A stretch of 64,000 nucleotides of DNA from Bacillota bacterium (lineage in GTDB: Bacteria; Bacillota; UBA994). Made by a program: the position numbers and the translations under genes. A model generated the notes under the pieces. That model had not been told where the DNA came from. It ran no database searches and saw only the letters and a program-made list of their open reading frames with translations. Within the stretch, counting starts at the first letter, position 1, and the number at the start of each line of letters is the position of its first letter. Shown here piece by piece: positions 24,711 to 32,986 of this stretch. The DNA is taken from positions 1-64,000 of the forward strand of contig WSXW01000001.1 of assembly GCA_009773495.1 (NCBI GenBank), written 5' to 3'.

Positions 24711-26018
24711 GTGAATAGAATAGTCACCACAGCTGGCGGTCTGCTAGCTATTGTTCTACTCTTGTACTCCTCGCGAAAGCTTAGAGAACAATCACGTTTA
24801 CGACGTTATGGTGGAACATATCTAATGGCGGGGTTTGCGGTGGCCCTAACCATAAGCATGGTTATCTACCCGGAGGACGCATATTTCTCGGCCTTAGGCG
24901 GCCTGAAAATTTGGTGGGAAGTAGTATTTCCAGCATTGTTACCTTTTTTTGTAATTTCAGAAATTTTGATGGGATTGGGCGTGGTCGCAGCCATGGGAAT
25001 CATGCTGGAGCCATTAATGCGCCCCCTGTTCAACGTGCCAGGTGTGGGTTCATTTGTCATGGCCATGGGACTAGCCTCCGGTTACCCTATAGGAGCTATA
25101 CTTACTTCGAAACTAAGGCGTCAAAATCAATGTACTCAAGTCGAAGCGGAGAGACTATTGTCCTTCACTAATACTGCGGATCCTCTCTTCATGTTTGGCG
25201 CCGTTGCTGTTGGCATGTTTGCTGATGCCCGACTAGGCACAACCATAGCCCTTGCTCATTACCTCTCCAGTATTACGGTAGGTCTGTGCATGCGCTTTTA
25301 TGGTCGTAAACAGCGTACGACCCCAGACACTCGTGGCCGAGGCAACATCGTCGTACATGCAGCCAAGGAGTTACACCGGGCTAAGACCAAAGATGGACGC
25401 CCATTCGGTCAACTGCTTGGGGATGCCGTGCGTAATTCGCTCAACAGCCTGTTGGCCATTGGCGGATTTATCATTCTCTTTTCAGTGATAATTCGAGTGT
25501 TCACTATTATCGGCATAGTTGACGTTTTGGCTAGCGGTATCGCTGGGTTGCTTTCTGCAGTCGGAATCTCAGCAGCTCTGTCTCACAGTGTGATCAGTGG
25601 GATATTCGAAATAACCATAGGTACGCAAGTCTGCGCCCAAGCAACCGCTCCACTAGTACAGCAAGTCGCCATGGCGGGCGCGATAATCGCTTGGAGTGGT
25701 TTTTCAGTTCATGCGCAAGTGGCCAGTATTATTAACGATACTGATATACGCATGGGACCTTACATTGTAGCCAGACTTGGTCACGCGGCTCTAGCCTTTA
25801 TCTACACACTCCTGCTTTGGAATACCTTCGAAGTGTTCGGCGTGTCGGTACCCGTATTCCTATCTGCCGCGCCTGACTCAGGTGTCCAGTTTTTTATCAA
25901 CCGCATGTCCTATATGGGAATGCGTGCCTTTAGTTTCTTGGGTATCGCAATGTTACTCTCTGCCCTAGTGGCGGGATTGCGCGGCATAAAACTTAGTGCT
26001 TGGCGTGTAAAAGCTTAA
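24711..26018 (+). CDS. ylbJ: Sporulation integral membrane protein YlbJ
   Basis: A 435-residue membrane protein with about eight hydrophobic segments and paired re-entrant nucleoside-transporter-like gate regions. Segments seen: [31 protein letters not shown] with the [27 protein letters not shown] loop, and [12 protein letters not shown]. In B. subtilis it is SigE-controlled and needed for resistant spores. The start is GTG 24711 behind AAGGGAG. Its 3' end overlaps that of convergent coaD by 26 bp. Confidence 0.95.
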   Translation: MNRIVTTAGGLLAIVLLLYSSRKLREQSRLRRYGGTYLMAGFAVALTISMVIYPEDAYFSALGGLKIWWEVVFPALLPFFVISEILMGLGVVAAMGIMLEPLMRPLFNVPGVGSFVMAMGLASGYPIGAILTSKLRRQNQCTQVEAERLLSFTNTADPLFMFGAVAVGMFADARLGTTIALAHYLSSITVGLCMRFYGRKQRTTPDTRGRGNIVVHAAKELHRAKTKDGRPFGQLLGDAVRNSLNSLLAIGGFIILFSVIIRVFTIIGIVDVLASGIAGLLSAVGISAALSHSVISGIFEITIGTQVCAQATAPLVQQVAMAGAIIAWSGFSVHAQVASIINDTDIRMGPYIVARLGHAALAFIYTLLLWNTFEVFGVSVPVFLSAAPDSGVQFFINRMSYMGMRAFSFLGIAMLLSALVAGLRGIKLSAWRVKA

Positions 26019-26484
26019 CTTGAACCTCTGCGACTACTAGTGGCGGTACCAGTTTGTCAATCGGACCGCCTAGTCGAGCCACTTCTTTTACCAGCGATGA
26101 TGAAAGATAAGAATAACGATTACTGGTCATCATAAATAGTGTTTCTACCTCACTATCAAGAGTGCGGTTCATAAGAGCCATTTGAAATTCATATTCAAAA
26201 TCGGAAATGGCCCGCAGCCCCTTAATTACCACTTGCGCATTGCATGCTCGTACATAGGAAACTAAGAGCCCCTCAAAGTGATCAACTTTAACATTAGATA
26301 GATGAGAAGTCACCTGAGTCAAAAGTTTCATGCGCTCATCTATTGAAAACATGGGGCTCTTACTGGCATTGCGCACCACTGCCACTATCACCTGGTCGAA
26401 TGTGCGCGCTGATCTCTCTATCACATCAATGTGCCCGTTAGTTACGGGATCAAAACTACCCGGGTAAACTGCTGTTATCAACAT
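25993..26484 (-). CDS. coaD: Phosphopantetheine adenylyltransferase
   Basis: 163 residues, the penultimate step of coenzyme A synthesis. The N-terminal [19 protein letters not shown] holds the T/HxGH motif, [19 protein letters not shown] contributes substrate binding, and [17 protein letters not shown] is the C-terminal ISSTxVKE-like motif (here LSSSLVKE). ATG 26484 follows GGAGGGGG. It pairs with rsmD upstream, the usual rsmD-coaD order, and overlaps ylbJ tail-to-tail. Confidence 0.97.
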   Translation of the reverse strand: MLITAVYPGSFDPVTNGHIDVIERSARTFDQVIVAVVRNASKSPMFSIDERMKLLTQVTSHLSNVKVDHFEGLLVSYVRACNAQVVIKGLRAISDFEYEFQMALMNRTLDSEVETLFMMTSNRYSYLSSSLVKEVARLGGPIDKLVPPLVVAEVQVKLLHAKH

Positions 26485-26497
26485 GATTCCCCCTCCT

Positions 26498-27049
26498 CTA
26501 CTCGCCCCTCAGATAATAAGACATCATCGTTTGTCCATAATATCTTACTTTAGCCCTCCTTATGTCTCCCGCTCTATCTGTGACCTCTTCCTTAGAGAAA
26601 TGTTCAATAATCATCGCCCCCGTGGGATGCAATAACCCATACTTAGCCACTAACTCCAGAGCCAATTGTGCATAGCCTCTGCTATATGGAGGATCGGCGA
26701 AAATAACATCATAAGTCGATCCTGCAAGTCTCGGTAACTCTCGCTCGAAACTCCCCACGATCACAGCTAGCTGATCACGTTGTATACCTAAGCCATCCCG
26801 ATTTCGGGCAATCAGTGCCGCCACCTTGGGCGATTGCTCTATCGCCGTAACAAGTTTTGCTCCACGCGATAACGCCTCGATGCCCACCGCTCCTGTCCCT
26901 GCAAAAATATCAAGAATAGAAGATTCAGGTATAAGCATGGCTATACTCGAAAACACCGCCCCTCGGGCTTTATCCGAGGTCGGACGAATCGGCAGATTGT
27001 CGTCCATAAGAATCTGCCTACCACCATAGATGCCCGAGATAATCCTCAT
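26498..27049 (-). CDS. rsmD: 16S rRNA (guanine966-N2)-methyltransferase
   Basis: A 183-residue Rossmann-fold methyltransferase modifying 16S rRNA. Visible: the N-terminal [27 protein letters not shown], the AdoMet motif [18 protein letters not shown], and the catalytic DPPYSRGY motif of N2-guanine methyltransferases. ATG 27049 follows GAGGTGAT. A 28-codon ORF with a good binding site ends 15 bp upstream. Confidence 0.96.
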   Translation of the reverse strand: MRIISGIYGGRQILMDDNLPIRPTSDKARGAVFSSIAMLIPESSILDIFAGTGAVGIEALSRGAKLVTAIEQSPKVAALIARNRDGLGIQRDQLAVIVGSFERELPRLAGSTYDVIFADPPYSRGYAQLALELVAKYGLLHPTGAMIIEHFSKEEVTDRAGDIRRAKVRYYGQTMMSYYLRGE

Positions 27050-27064
27050 AATATCACCTCATCG

Positions 27065-27151
27065 CTATTCTACAATAAAATTCTCTTTTACCCATGCATA
27101 AACTCCAACAAATTCGTCCATAATAGTCTTGGATACAAACATTTTCCCCAT
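27065..27151 (-). CDS. Possible 28-residue small protein upstream of rsmD
   Basis: ATG 27151 is preceded by GGAGGAAG at 5 nt, a stronger binding site than many annotated genes here. It encodes MGKMFVSKTIMDEFVGVYAW followed by eight residues ending in E. It ends 15 bp before the rsmD start region and could be a leader peptide or an independent microprotein. No family recognised. The ribosome binding site and position are observed; function is unknown. Confidence 0.35.
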   Translation of the reverse strand: MGKMFVSKTIMDEFVGVYAWVKENFIVE

Positions 27152-27181
27152 AAGCTCTTCCTCCGGTTTCTCCTCTCCCAA

Positions 27182-27211
27182 ACCGACAACATGTTTGTCG
27201 GTCTTTTTTTT
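27182..27211 (+). terminator. Plus-strand terminator without an obvious gene
   Basis: ACCGACAA (27182-27189) and TTGTCGGT (27195-27202) with a 5-nt loop, followed by a run of eight T. It faces away from ylbJ/tmcAL. The only plus-strand transcription reaching it would be readthrough from ylbJ, antisense to coaD-rsmD. Confidence 0.75.
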
Positions 27212-27233
27212 GCCTTGGGCTTGCCGCTTTAGG

Positions 27234-27390
27234 TTAATCACTAATCACTAGGAAGTGTCAGTGCAAACAAAAATTAAAAAATAAAAATCAAATAAATATG
27301 GGATTGCGCGGCTAGGCACTGAGTACCAGTGTACGCTCTGGGGTCACGGTCTAGTATGAACTATGAGCCCAGTGCTATGCGCTATGCGTG
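27234..27390. repeat. Mosaic intergenic repeat locus D
   Basis: TTAATCACTAATCACTAGGA (27234-27253) recurs near 47347 (ACTAATCACTAGAG). GGCACTGAGTACCAGTG (from 27315) and AGTGCTATGCGCTATGCG (27371-27388) recur at loci A and B. Confidence 0.65.
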
Positions 27391-27403
27391 GCTACATAAC
27401 ACA

Positions 27404-27431
27404 AATAAAGAGAGCGGACAAAAGTCCGCTC
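27404..27431 (-). terminator. Terminator of the SASP gene
   Basis: GAGCGGAC (27412-27419) and GTCCGCTC (27424-27431) form an 8-bp stem with a 4-nt loop. On the minus strand it is followed by a T-rich TCTTTATTT. Confidence 0.7.
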
Positions 27432-27450
27432 CTTCGAAAGTTCTAAATTA

Positions 27451-27684
27451 CTATCGAGTGGTACCGCCGCCGCGACCAGCGAGAGAACGTTCAGCCATTT
27501 CGATCATTTTGCGAACCATATGGCCACCGATCGCACCGGTGTCGCGAGTTGTCATAGTACCCCAGTAACCGTCGTTAGGGGTTTGGATACCCAACTCGGA
27601 GGCTACTTCGTACTTAAACTGCTCCATTGCATTTTTTGCCTGCGGAACTACGATTTGATTGCTCGTGTCACTACCTCTTGCCAT
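27451..27684 (-). CDS. Alpha/beta-type small acid-soluble spore protein
   Basis: 77 residues. SASPs coat spore DNA and protect it from UV and heat. The germination-protease site region KYEVASELGI (about 24-33) and the conserved second block GAIGGHMVRKMIEMAERSLAG are clear. A SigG-type promoter lies upstream at 27749-27778, as expected for a forespore gene, and a terminator follows. AAGGAGGTG precedes the ATG. Confidence 0.97.
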   Translation of the reverse strand: MARGSDTSNQIVVPQAKNAMEQFKYEVASELGIQTPNDGYWGTMTTRDTGAIGGHMVRKMIEMAERSLAGRGGGTTR

Positions 27685-27748
27685 TTAGATTCACCTCCTT
27701 CGGTTATTTCAGGGCGCTGCGTATTGGTGTTACGTGCCCTGCTGAATG

Positions 27749-27778
27749 TAGTATGCGTCAATAGGGCGAAGCTATGCC
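27749..27778 (-). promoter_or_regulatory. SigG-type promoter of the SASP gene
   Basis: CATACTA (27749-27755), exactly the SigG -10 consensus, lies 17 bp from GGCATA (27773-27778), which matches the GMATA -35 core. It is about 65 bp upstream of the SASP start. Confidence 0.8.
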
Positions 27779-27827
27779 TAGCATTACTTTCCTCAAATAC
27801 CGAAGTTGGGTACAAACTGCGCTTTGT

Positions 27828-28697
27828 TTAGGCGTCTTTTTTTTCTCCAAGAATTCTTTTTTCAATCTGTCGTGCCGTCTTTGTATTGGCTAGCCCACCT
27901 AGTGCCGTTTCTTTGAGATGTACCGGTAAAAGACGCCCTACCTCGGCTATTGCCGTTATTACTTCGTCAGGTGGTATCTTACTACGTACGCCGGATAACG
28001 CCAACTGAGCGCTTAGCAGGGCAATAGCCGCACCTCCAGCGTTTCTCTTAACACAGGGGACTTCTACCAAACCCGCCACGGGATCACAAGCAAGGCCAGT
28101 TAAGTTCTTAAGGGCTAAAGCTGCTGCATGTGTCACGGCTTCGATACTGCCACCGTAAACGAACACCGCAGCACCCGCTGCCATAGCCGCAGCGGAACCG
28201 CACTCAGCCTGACAGCCACCCTCCGCTCCGGCCAGAGTAGCACGCTCACTGATGATCAGTCCAATTGCTCCAGCCACGATTAGAGCGTCAACGAGAATGG
28301 TGTCTGTGAGGCTTAGGGCTTCGCCAATGGCCAACAGGACTCCCGGCAACACTCCGCTAGACCCAGCAGTCGGGGCGGCCACTATACGGCCCATATCGGC
28401 ATTTACCTCTGCTGTGGCTAAGGCAAATGACACAGCCTTTGTTCCAATGTTACCCATTAATCTAAACTGGCTGACTAAAACTCGGCTGGCATCACCGCCA
28501 CTAAGCCCAGTGGGAGAGCTGTTTTTCTTAGCTATACCGATAACAACGGCCTCGCGCATAACTTGCAGAGATGTGAGTAACCGTGCCCTTATTTGGTCAG
28601 CAGTCAGAGTAGTTTTGCTCTGAAACTTGAGGATTTCGTTAACCATGGTAGTACCGTTGCCCTGAGATAGCTGCTGTAGAATGTCAAAAGTAAGCAT
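27828..28697 (-). CDS. sdaAA: L-serine dehydratase, alpha subunit
   Basis: A 289-residue [4Fe-4S] enzyme subunit that deaminates serine to pyruvate. Iron-sulfur ligands are in GGCQAECGSAAAMAAG, LACDPVAG and VPCVKRNAGGA. GRIVAAPTAGSSGVLPGVL forms part of the active site. It follows sdaAB by 8 bp; the two subunits form the anaerobic-type heterodimer. A later TLAGAEGGC segment is also typical of the family. Confidence 0.97.
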   Translation of the reverse strand: MLTFDILQQLSQGNGTTMVNEILKFQSKTTLTADQIRARLLTSLQVMREAVVIGIAKKNSSPTGLSGGDASRVLVSQFRLMGNIGTKAVSFALATAEVNADMGRIVAAPTAGSSGVLPGVLLAIGEALSLTDTILVDALIVAGAIGLIISERATLAGAEGGCQAECGSAAAMAAGAAVFVYGGSIEAVTHAAALALKNLTGLACDPVAGLVEVPCVKRNAGGAAIALLSAQLALSGVRSKIPPDEVITAIAEVGRLLPVHLKETALGGLANTKTARQIEKRILGEKKDA

Positions 28698-28705
28698 GCT
28701 TCACC

Positions 28706-29362
28706 TCACGGTATAATCTGAGTAATCTTGCTAACACCAGCTACAGCCTTTAATCTCAAGAGCATAGAAGGCGAAATAGGAGAATCAATTTCTATAGTCA
28801 TAACTACAGATGCTCCCTTAGATTGCCGAGAAACGTTCATGTTCCCTATATTCACGCTATCCTCTGCAATCAATGCGGTAAGCTTAGTTATTACACCGGG
28901 CTGATCTAAGGAATGAATCACAAGTATTGTACTCTCTCCATCGATGTGTACGGCGAATCTATCAATCTCGGTAACTATTACTCGGCCACCGCCGACCGAA
29001 ATACCAACCATCTCTAACTGCTCACGCTCACCCCTCAGACGTAAGCGTACAGTATTGGGGTGGCTTACTGTCTCTTCTGGTAGGGTGACTAGGTCAAACG
29101 TAAACTCATCCTTAGCGAGCTTGTCTGCCTCGCGAATGCGTGTATCATCAGGATCAAAACCTAGAAGTCCGCCCAAAACGGCCAAATGAGTCCCATGGCC
29201 TACATAGGTACGGGCAAAGGAACCATAAAGCAAAATTTCTGCGGACACAACCCTCTCCTGTAGAATTCTTAGTGCCAACTTTCCTAACCTAGCCGCACCT
29301 GCTGTATGAGAAGAAGACGGCCCGATCATAATTGGGCCGATAATATCTAGAATGTTTGTCAT
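28706..29362 (-). CDS. sdaAB: L-serine dehydratase, beta subunit
   Basis: 218 residues: an N-terminal catalytic-partner domain with DIIGPIMIGPSSSHTAGAARLG and the GHGTHLAVLGGLLGFDPDD region, and a C-terminal ACT domain (about 145-218, with HSLDQPGVITKLTALIAEDSVNIGNMN) that senses serine. It is encoded directly after fakA and before sdaAA. Confidence 0.97.
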   Translation of the reverse strand: MTNILDIIGPIMIGPSSSHTAGAARLGKLALRILQERVVSAEILLYGSFARTYVGHGTHLAVLGGLLGFDPDDTRIREADKLAKDEFTFDLVTLPEETVSHPNTVRLRLRGEREQLEMVGISVGGGRVIVTEIDRFAVHIDGESTILVIHSLDQPGVITKLTALIAEDSVNIGNMNVSRQSKGASVVMTIEIDSPISPSMLLRLKAVAGVSKITQIIP

Positions 29363-29365
29363 TGC

Positions 29366-31012
29366 TTACTCCACAGCGAAAATATAGTAATAGAATGGTT
29401 GACCGCCACTACAGAAATCTAGCTGACAGTTAGGGAAGCACTCTGTAATTATGTCTGCCAAAACGCGTGCCTCTTTCTCTGAAATATCAGCCCCATAGAA
29501 GAGAGAGATTATTCCGTCATCATCGGTGACCATGTTCTCAAGCAATTGGAGTGCCACTTCACTAATATTCCGGCCTACTATGTCAATGCCCGTATCATTC
29601 AGGCCAATAATGTCTCCCTCTCTTATTTCCCCCACATCGCTGCTGTATGACTTGACGGCATAGGTCACTTGGCCAGTTTTAACACCGCTCATGCGACGCT
29701 GCATCGCTTTACTCACACGCTCTAGATCTATTGACTCGGACTCATAGGATAACATGGCAGCTAAACCCTGCGGCACCGTGCGACTGCCCACTACCTCAAC
29801 ATTTTTGGATGTGATTTCCTTAACTTGTTCAGCAGCCATAATAATGTTCTTGTTGTTAGGCAGTATAACCGCGGCTTCGCACGCTAGGCTATTAACAGCA
29901 GCCGCCAAATCTTCAGTACTCGGATTCATGGTTTGCCCGCCTTCAACAATGACGTCAACGCCGAGACTACGAAAGACATCGCCTAGCCCCGGCCCGGCGG
30001 CTACTGCAACAACACCAATACTCTTTCCTTCACCTGGGCGAGGTGTATCCATATACTCTTCAGCCCAATGAGTGTGTTGATGTTGTTCTTTCATGTTTTC
30101 AATCTTAACACCACTAAGTTCACCGTGTTGAATCGCCATCTCCAGTACTGCACCAGGTCGGTTAGTATGAACGTGTACCTTAATCACATCGCCATCTCCA
30201 ACGACTAACAGGGAATCGTAATGGCCCTTTTCTTCTAAACTTTGACGCAACACATGGTCCTCTACCCTAGGTTTCAAAATAAGAAGCTCGGTACAGTATT
30301 GAAACTCAATAGTCTCTACATCAAAAACTTTGCGTACTGGCGTAACTACCTTTTGTACAGGTGCAACAAGTGTCTGCCTAGGAGCAGAAATCGCTTTTCC
30401 CTCTACTGCAAGCAGAAATCCCCTGTAAATATGAATGAGACCCTGACCACCCGCATCGACAACACCTGCGCGCTTCAACACTGGCAACATCTCAGGGGTT
30501 TTGGCCAACGTCCTTTCGGCCTGCTCAATAGTAGCTATCAGTAGTTTCGCGATGTCTGCCTCAGAGCGTGCCTTATTCTGCGCAGCTTTGGCAGCCTCAC
30601 GCGATACCGTCAAAATCGTTCCTTCTACAGGACGACCGACTGCCTTATAGGCAATCTCAACTCCAGACATAAGCGCTAGAGCGAAGTCTACACTAGTCAT
30701 AATATCTTTGCGCTCAGCGGCTCTAGCGAAGCCACGGAATAACTGCGATAAAATAACCCCTGAATTACCTCTGGCCCCCATAAGAGACCCCGTGGCTACT
30801 GCTTGGGCGACCTGCGCGCAGGTTGTAAGGTCACCTTTGTCAAGCGCCTTTACAACTGCTTGAAGAGTTAAGTTCATATTAGTTCCCGTGTCGCCATCGG
30901 GAACTGGGAAGACGTTAAGCGCATCTACTGCTTCCTTGTTCAATTCTAAGCTACGAGCTCCAGCGATGAACATGCGTCGCAGAAGGGATGCGTCTATGTG
31001 TTTAGTTGCCAA
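29366..31012 (-). CDS. fakA: Fatty acid kinase catalytic subunit FakA (DAK2/YloV family)
   Basis: 548 residues. The N-terminal DhaL-type kinase domain (1-200) has the metal-binding NVFPVPDGDTGTNM and SLMGARGNSGVILSQLFRGFA. A middle domain (about 245-330) and a C-terminal DegV-like domain (about 330-548, with ILPNNKNIIMAAEQV) follow. It phosphorylates fatty acids bound to FakB; a FakB-type DegV gene is at 19214-20062. The start is TTG 31012 with AGGAGG 10 nt upstream. It follows yloU by 14 bp. Confidence 0.94.
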   Translation of the reverse strand: MATKHIDASLLRRMFIAGARSLELNKEAVDALNVFPVPDGDTGTNMNLTLQAVVKALDKGDLTTCAQVAQAVATGSLMGARGNSGVILSQLFRGFARAAERKDIMTSVDFALALMSGVEIAYKAVGRPVEGTILTVSREAAKAAQNKARSEADIAKLLIATIEQAERTLAKTPEMLPVLKRAGVVDAGGQGLIHIYRGFLLAVEGKAISAPRQTLVAPVQKVVTPVRKVFDVETIEFQYCTELLILKPRVEDHVLRQSLEEKGHYDSLLVVGDGDVIKVHVHTNRPGAVLEMAIQHGELSGVKIENMKEQHQHTHWAEEYMDTPRPGEGKSIGVVAVAAGPGLGDVFRSLGVDVIVEGGQTMNPSTEDLAAAVNSLACEAAVILPNNKNIIMAAEQVKEITSKNVEVVGSRTVPQGLAAMLSYESESIDLERVSKAMQRRMSGVKTGQVTYAVKSYSSDVGEIREGDIIGLNDTGIDIVGRNISEVALQLLENMVTDDDGIISLFYGADISEKEARVLADIITECFPNCQLDFCSGGQPFYYYIFAVE

Positions 31013-31026
31013 ATGACTTCAGCCTC

Positions 31027-31392
31027 CTATTTCCCTTCGTTAACACGCACTCCTTGAACATTAATGTTAACATGTTCAACTGGCAACCCGACGTGACTCT
31101 CGACCACATATTTTACCTTCTCCATAATGTTTTGAGCAACCTCGGAAATCTTGGTACCATAACCAACAATTATGTAAAGGTCGACGATAATACTGCCATC
31201 GCAAACTTGGACCTCCACACCTCGTGACAAGTTCTCTTTGCCGAGAAGTTCAATGAATCCATCCCGTATGCGACTCCGAGAAGTCATGCCGACGAGGCCG
31301 TAGCATTCAAGTGCAGCAACACCTGCTACGGTTGAGATAGCCTCATCCGAAATTATAATCTTACCAAATTCAGTAGAAATGGTTTGGCTCAC
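31027..31392 (-). CDS. yloU: Asp23/YloU family protein
   Basis: A 121-residue Asp23/Gls24-family protein. It has the typical GKIIISDEAISTVAGVAALECYGLVGM start and the GVEVQVCDGSIIVDLYIIVGYG core. Family members associate with the membrane or envelope and with alkaline or fatty-acid stress; the precise role is unsettled. It is encoded with fakA, as in B. subtilis (yloU-yloV). The start is GTG 31392 behind AAGGAGG. Confidence 0.95.
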   Translation of the reverse strand: MSQTISTEFGKIIISDEAISTVAGVAALECYGLVGMTSRSRIRDGFIELLGKENLSRGVEVQVCDGSIIVDLYIIVGYGTKISEVAQNIMEKVKYVVESHVGLPVEHVNINVQGVRVNEGK

Positions 31393-31537
31393 GCGGCTTC
31401 CTCCTTTTTCCCCAGTGTATAGTTTTTTATTATTCGCCTTTCAGTTTAATATTCCTGCACGGCAGGCTATTTAGTCAGCTTGCCAGCCTCTCTAATGATA
31501 TGGTAGAATTACTTGCGTGAAAAGGAGGTGCAGCCAA

Positions 31538-31738
31538 ATGCATAAGTGTGAAGTCTGCGGGAAGACTCGTTCTTCTGGCAGTAAACTAAATTACAAAGGT
31601 TCTCAGTTAACAAAGCGTACCAAGCGCACTCGTTTACCTAACATTCAGAAGGTACGTGCAATCGTAAATGATACTCCAACACGTCTTGATGTTTGCACCA
31701 CTTGCTTAAAGTCCAACAGAGTAACCCGAGCAATATAA
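31538..31738 (+). CDS. rpmB: 50S ribosomal protein L28
   Basis: 66 residues of bL28. It carries CEVCGKT at the N-terminus and CTTCLKS at the C-terminus, a four-cysteine zinc-binding version. RLPNIQKVRAI is the family core. ATG 31538 follows AAGGAGGTG. It is divergent from yloU and convergent with spoVM, matching the B. subtilis neighbourhood. Confidence 0.97.
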   Translation: MHKCEVCGKTRSSGSKLNYKGSQLTKRTKRTRLPNIQKVRAIVNDTPTRLDVCTTCLKSNRVTRAI

Positions 31739-31746
31739 GGCATTCG

Positions 31747-31777
31747 AAAGAGCAGCACTTTGCATGTGCTGCTCTTT
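31747..31777. terminator. Bidirectional terminator between rpmB and spoVM
   Basis: AAAGAGCAGCAC (31747-31758) and GTGCTGCTCTTT (31766-31777) form a perfect 12-bp stem around a 7-nt loop, between the two convergent stops. Confidence 0.85.
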
Positions 31778-31784
31778 CTTACTC

Positions 31785-31859
31785 TTATCCCTTGTGCCCG
31801 GCAAACAAACGAAGTAATCTGGCAAACCATTTCGGCGGTTTTAATACAACAAAACGCAC
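31785..31859 (-). CDS. spoVM: Stage V sporulation protein M
   Basis: A 24-residue amphipathic peptide starting MRFVVLKPPKWFARLLRLF. B. subtilis SpoVM begins MKFYTIKLPKFLGGIV, so the M-[KR]-F-x-x-[IL]-K-x-P-K pattern is shared, including the helix-breaking Pro. SpoVM recognises the convex forespore surface and anchors SpoIVA and the coat. The start is GTG 31859 with AGGAGG 8 nt upstream. An ATG at 31864 in another frame gives an unrelated Cys-containing product. The gene is next to rpmB as in B. subtilis, which strongly supports the call. Confidence 0.85.
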   Translation of the reverse strand: MRFVVLKPPKWFARLLRLFAGHKG

Positions 31860-31871
31860 CCATTACGCCTC

Positions 31872-32036
31872 CTAATCTTCGGAATAAAGATGCCAACCAG
31901 CATAAATAAACAAAATCCCCAGTATAAACAACCAAAACCATCCCGGCATGACCCTTGCCACCACCAGCAACCCAGCCAGCGCTATAAAAACCCCACTGGT
32001 TTTGCGAATGCACGCATTTACATGCAGCAACAGCAT
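31872..32036 (-). CDS. 54-residue two-span membrane protein upstream of spoVM
   Basis: ATG 32036 has GGGGGG 7 nt upstream. The product has two hydrophobic spans: about 14-29 (SGVFIALAGLLVVARV) and about 32-48 (GWFWLFILGILFIYAGW). Its stop lies only 12 bp before the spoVM start, so the two are probably co-transcribed. A CATATACT element at 32068-32075 resembles a SigE -10 (7 of 8), though the -35 is weak. Family not recognised. A forespore-envelope or mother-cell membrane role is a guess from its position. Confidence 0.6.
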   Translation of the reverse strand: MLLLHVNACIRKTSGVFIALAGLLVVARVMPGWFWLFILGILFIYAGWHLYSED

Positions 32037-32119
32037 CCCCTCGCCCCCCTCTATGTAACTATGTAGCAGTATATGCGTAAGGCGTGGAATGGGTGAACAT
32101 GAACGCTGAGCACGAAGGT

Positions 32120-32300
32120 CGTTCTTCGTTCTTTGTTTCTTGTTCCTCGTTGAAGAGGCCTTGGAAGAGCGGTCTTTTTAGTCTTCAGAGAACAGACATC
32201 AGGAGATCCATTCTTCTGAAGCCTGACTACTAAAGCCAGTATCCACAGTGTATTGTGTACCGTGTACGATTCAACTAGAAACTTAGAACGAGGAACCAGG
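32120..32300. repeat. Mosaic intergenic repeat locus E
   Basis: Between rpe and the 54-residue gene. It contains GTTCTTCGTTCTTTG and TTCTTGTTCCTCG (inverted GAAC words, 32120-32150), a module at 32181-32240 sharing TTCTTCTGAAG and the ACTAAAGCC/ACTGAAGCC end with locus A, CACAGTGTATTGTGTACCGTG (about 32244-32264), and a direct GAACGAGGAACCAGGA word (about 32287-32302). Confidence 0.65.
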
Positions 32301-32309
32301 ATCGACGAA

Positions 32310-32337
32310 ACCGAGGGCGCCATAGGGCCCCCTCGGT
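32310..32337 (-). terminator. Terminator of the rlmN-to-rpe gene run
   Basis: ACCGAGGG (32310-32317) and CCCTCGGT (32330-32337) flank a GC-rich loop. On the minus strand it is followed by TTTCGTC, a weak U-tract. Confidence 0.6.
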
Positions 32338-32338
32338 C

Positions 32339-32986
32339 TTATAGACTTTTGAGTTCTGCGGCAAAAGCATGGCGACTAGTGCTATTGAAAAATGCAGCAC
32401 CGACTACTAGGTGATTAGCCCCGTGTTCTACACACTGCCTGCCTGTCGAGATGTCGATGCCCCCGTCAACTTGGATTTCCAGGGTAGGGTTAAGACTAGC
32501 GGCAAAGGACCGTAATTCAGAAATTTTGTTTAGTGTACTTGCAATAAATTTCTGACCTCCAAACCCGGGATTCACGGTCATAATCAGCACAGTGTCCAGA
32601 TCAGGCAAAATATCCTTGAGAGTAGATACTGGAGTCGCAGGATTGAGCGAAACTCCAACTCGAACATTTAGCTCTTTAATCCGATGGACCACTCGGTGCA
32701 GATGACGCGTGGCTTCCTGGTGCACTGTAATCAGCTCAGGACCAGTTGCCACGAAATCGGCTAGTTGCCGTTCAGGTTCTTCGATCATTAAGTGGCAATC
32801 AAATCTTAGCTGTCCATATCGACGAATAGCATTTGCCATAGCCACACCGTACGAAATATTGGGGACAAACCTGCCATCCATAATATCAACATGAACATTC
32901 AACAGACCGGCGCCTATTACGCTATCTAACTCTTCACCTAAGCGCAGGATATCCGCTGCCAAAATAGAAGGCGAGACTCTTATCAT
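32339..32986 (-). CDS. rpe: Ribulose-phosphate 3-epimerase
   Basis: A 215-residue TIM-barrel enzyme of the pentose phosphate pathway. It shows SPSILAADILRLGEEL, the metal-binding VDIMDGRFVPNIS and HLMIEEP, the phosphate-loop MTVNPGFGGQKFI, and the catalytic VDGGID. Its ATG overlaps the rsgA stop by 4 bp. In B. subtilis thiN would come next; here it is absent and spoVM follows after a repeat-rich spacer. Confidence 0.97.
   Translation of the reverse strand: MIRVSPSILAADILRLGEELDSVIGAGLLNVHVDIMDGRFVPNISYGVAMANAIRRYGQLRFDCHLMIEEPERQLADFVATGPELITVHQEATRHLHRVVHRIKELNVRVGVSLNPATPVSTLKDILPDLDTVLIMTVNPGFGGQKFIASTLNKISELRSFAASLNPTLEIQVDGGIDISTGRQCVEHGANHLVVGAAFFNSTSRHAFAAELKSL

Larger units (their letters stand above)
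27050..27450. other. 400-bp spacer between rsmD and the SASP gene
   Basis: Contains a 28-codon minus-strand ORF (27065-27151), a plus-strand terminator (27182-27211), mosaic repeat locus D (27234-27390), an A-rich tract near 27265-27300 and the SASP terminator (27404-27431). Nothing else was recognised. Confidence 0.5.

Noticed and set aside
27182-27211. Attenuator for rsmD
   Set aside because: The T-run is on the plus strand, so it cannot end minus-strand transcription.
31645-32013. 122-codon minus-strand ORF overlapping rpmB and spoVM
   Set aside because: It is a frame shadow crossing the terminator and antisense to rpmB; spoVM and the 54-residue ORF explain the coding signal better.
32051-32323. 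90-codon minus-strand ORF in the rpe-spoVM spacer
   Set aside because: It lies wholly in mosaic repeat DNA and has no binding site.
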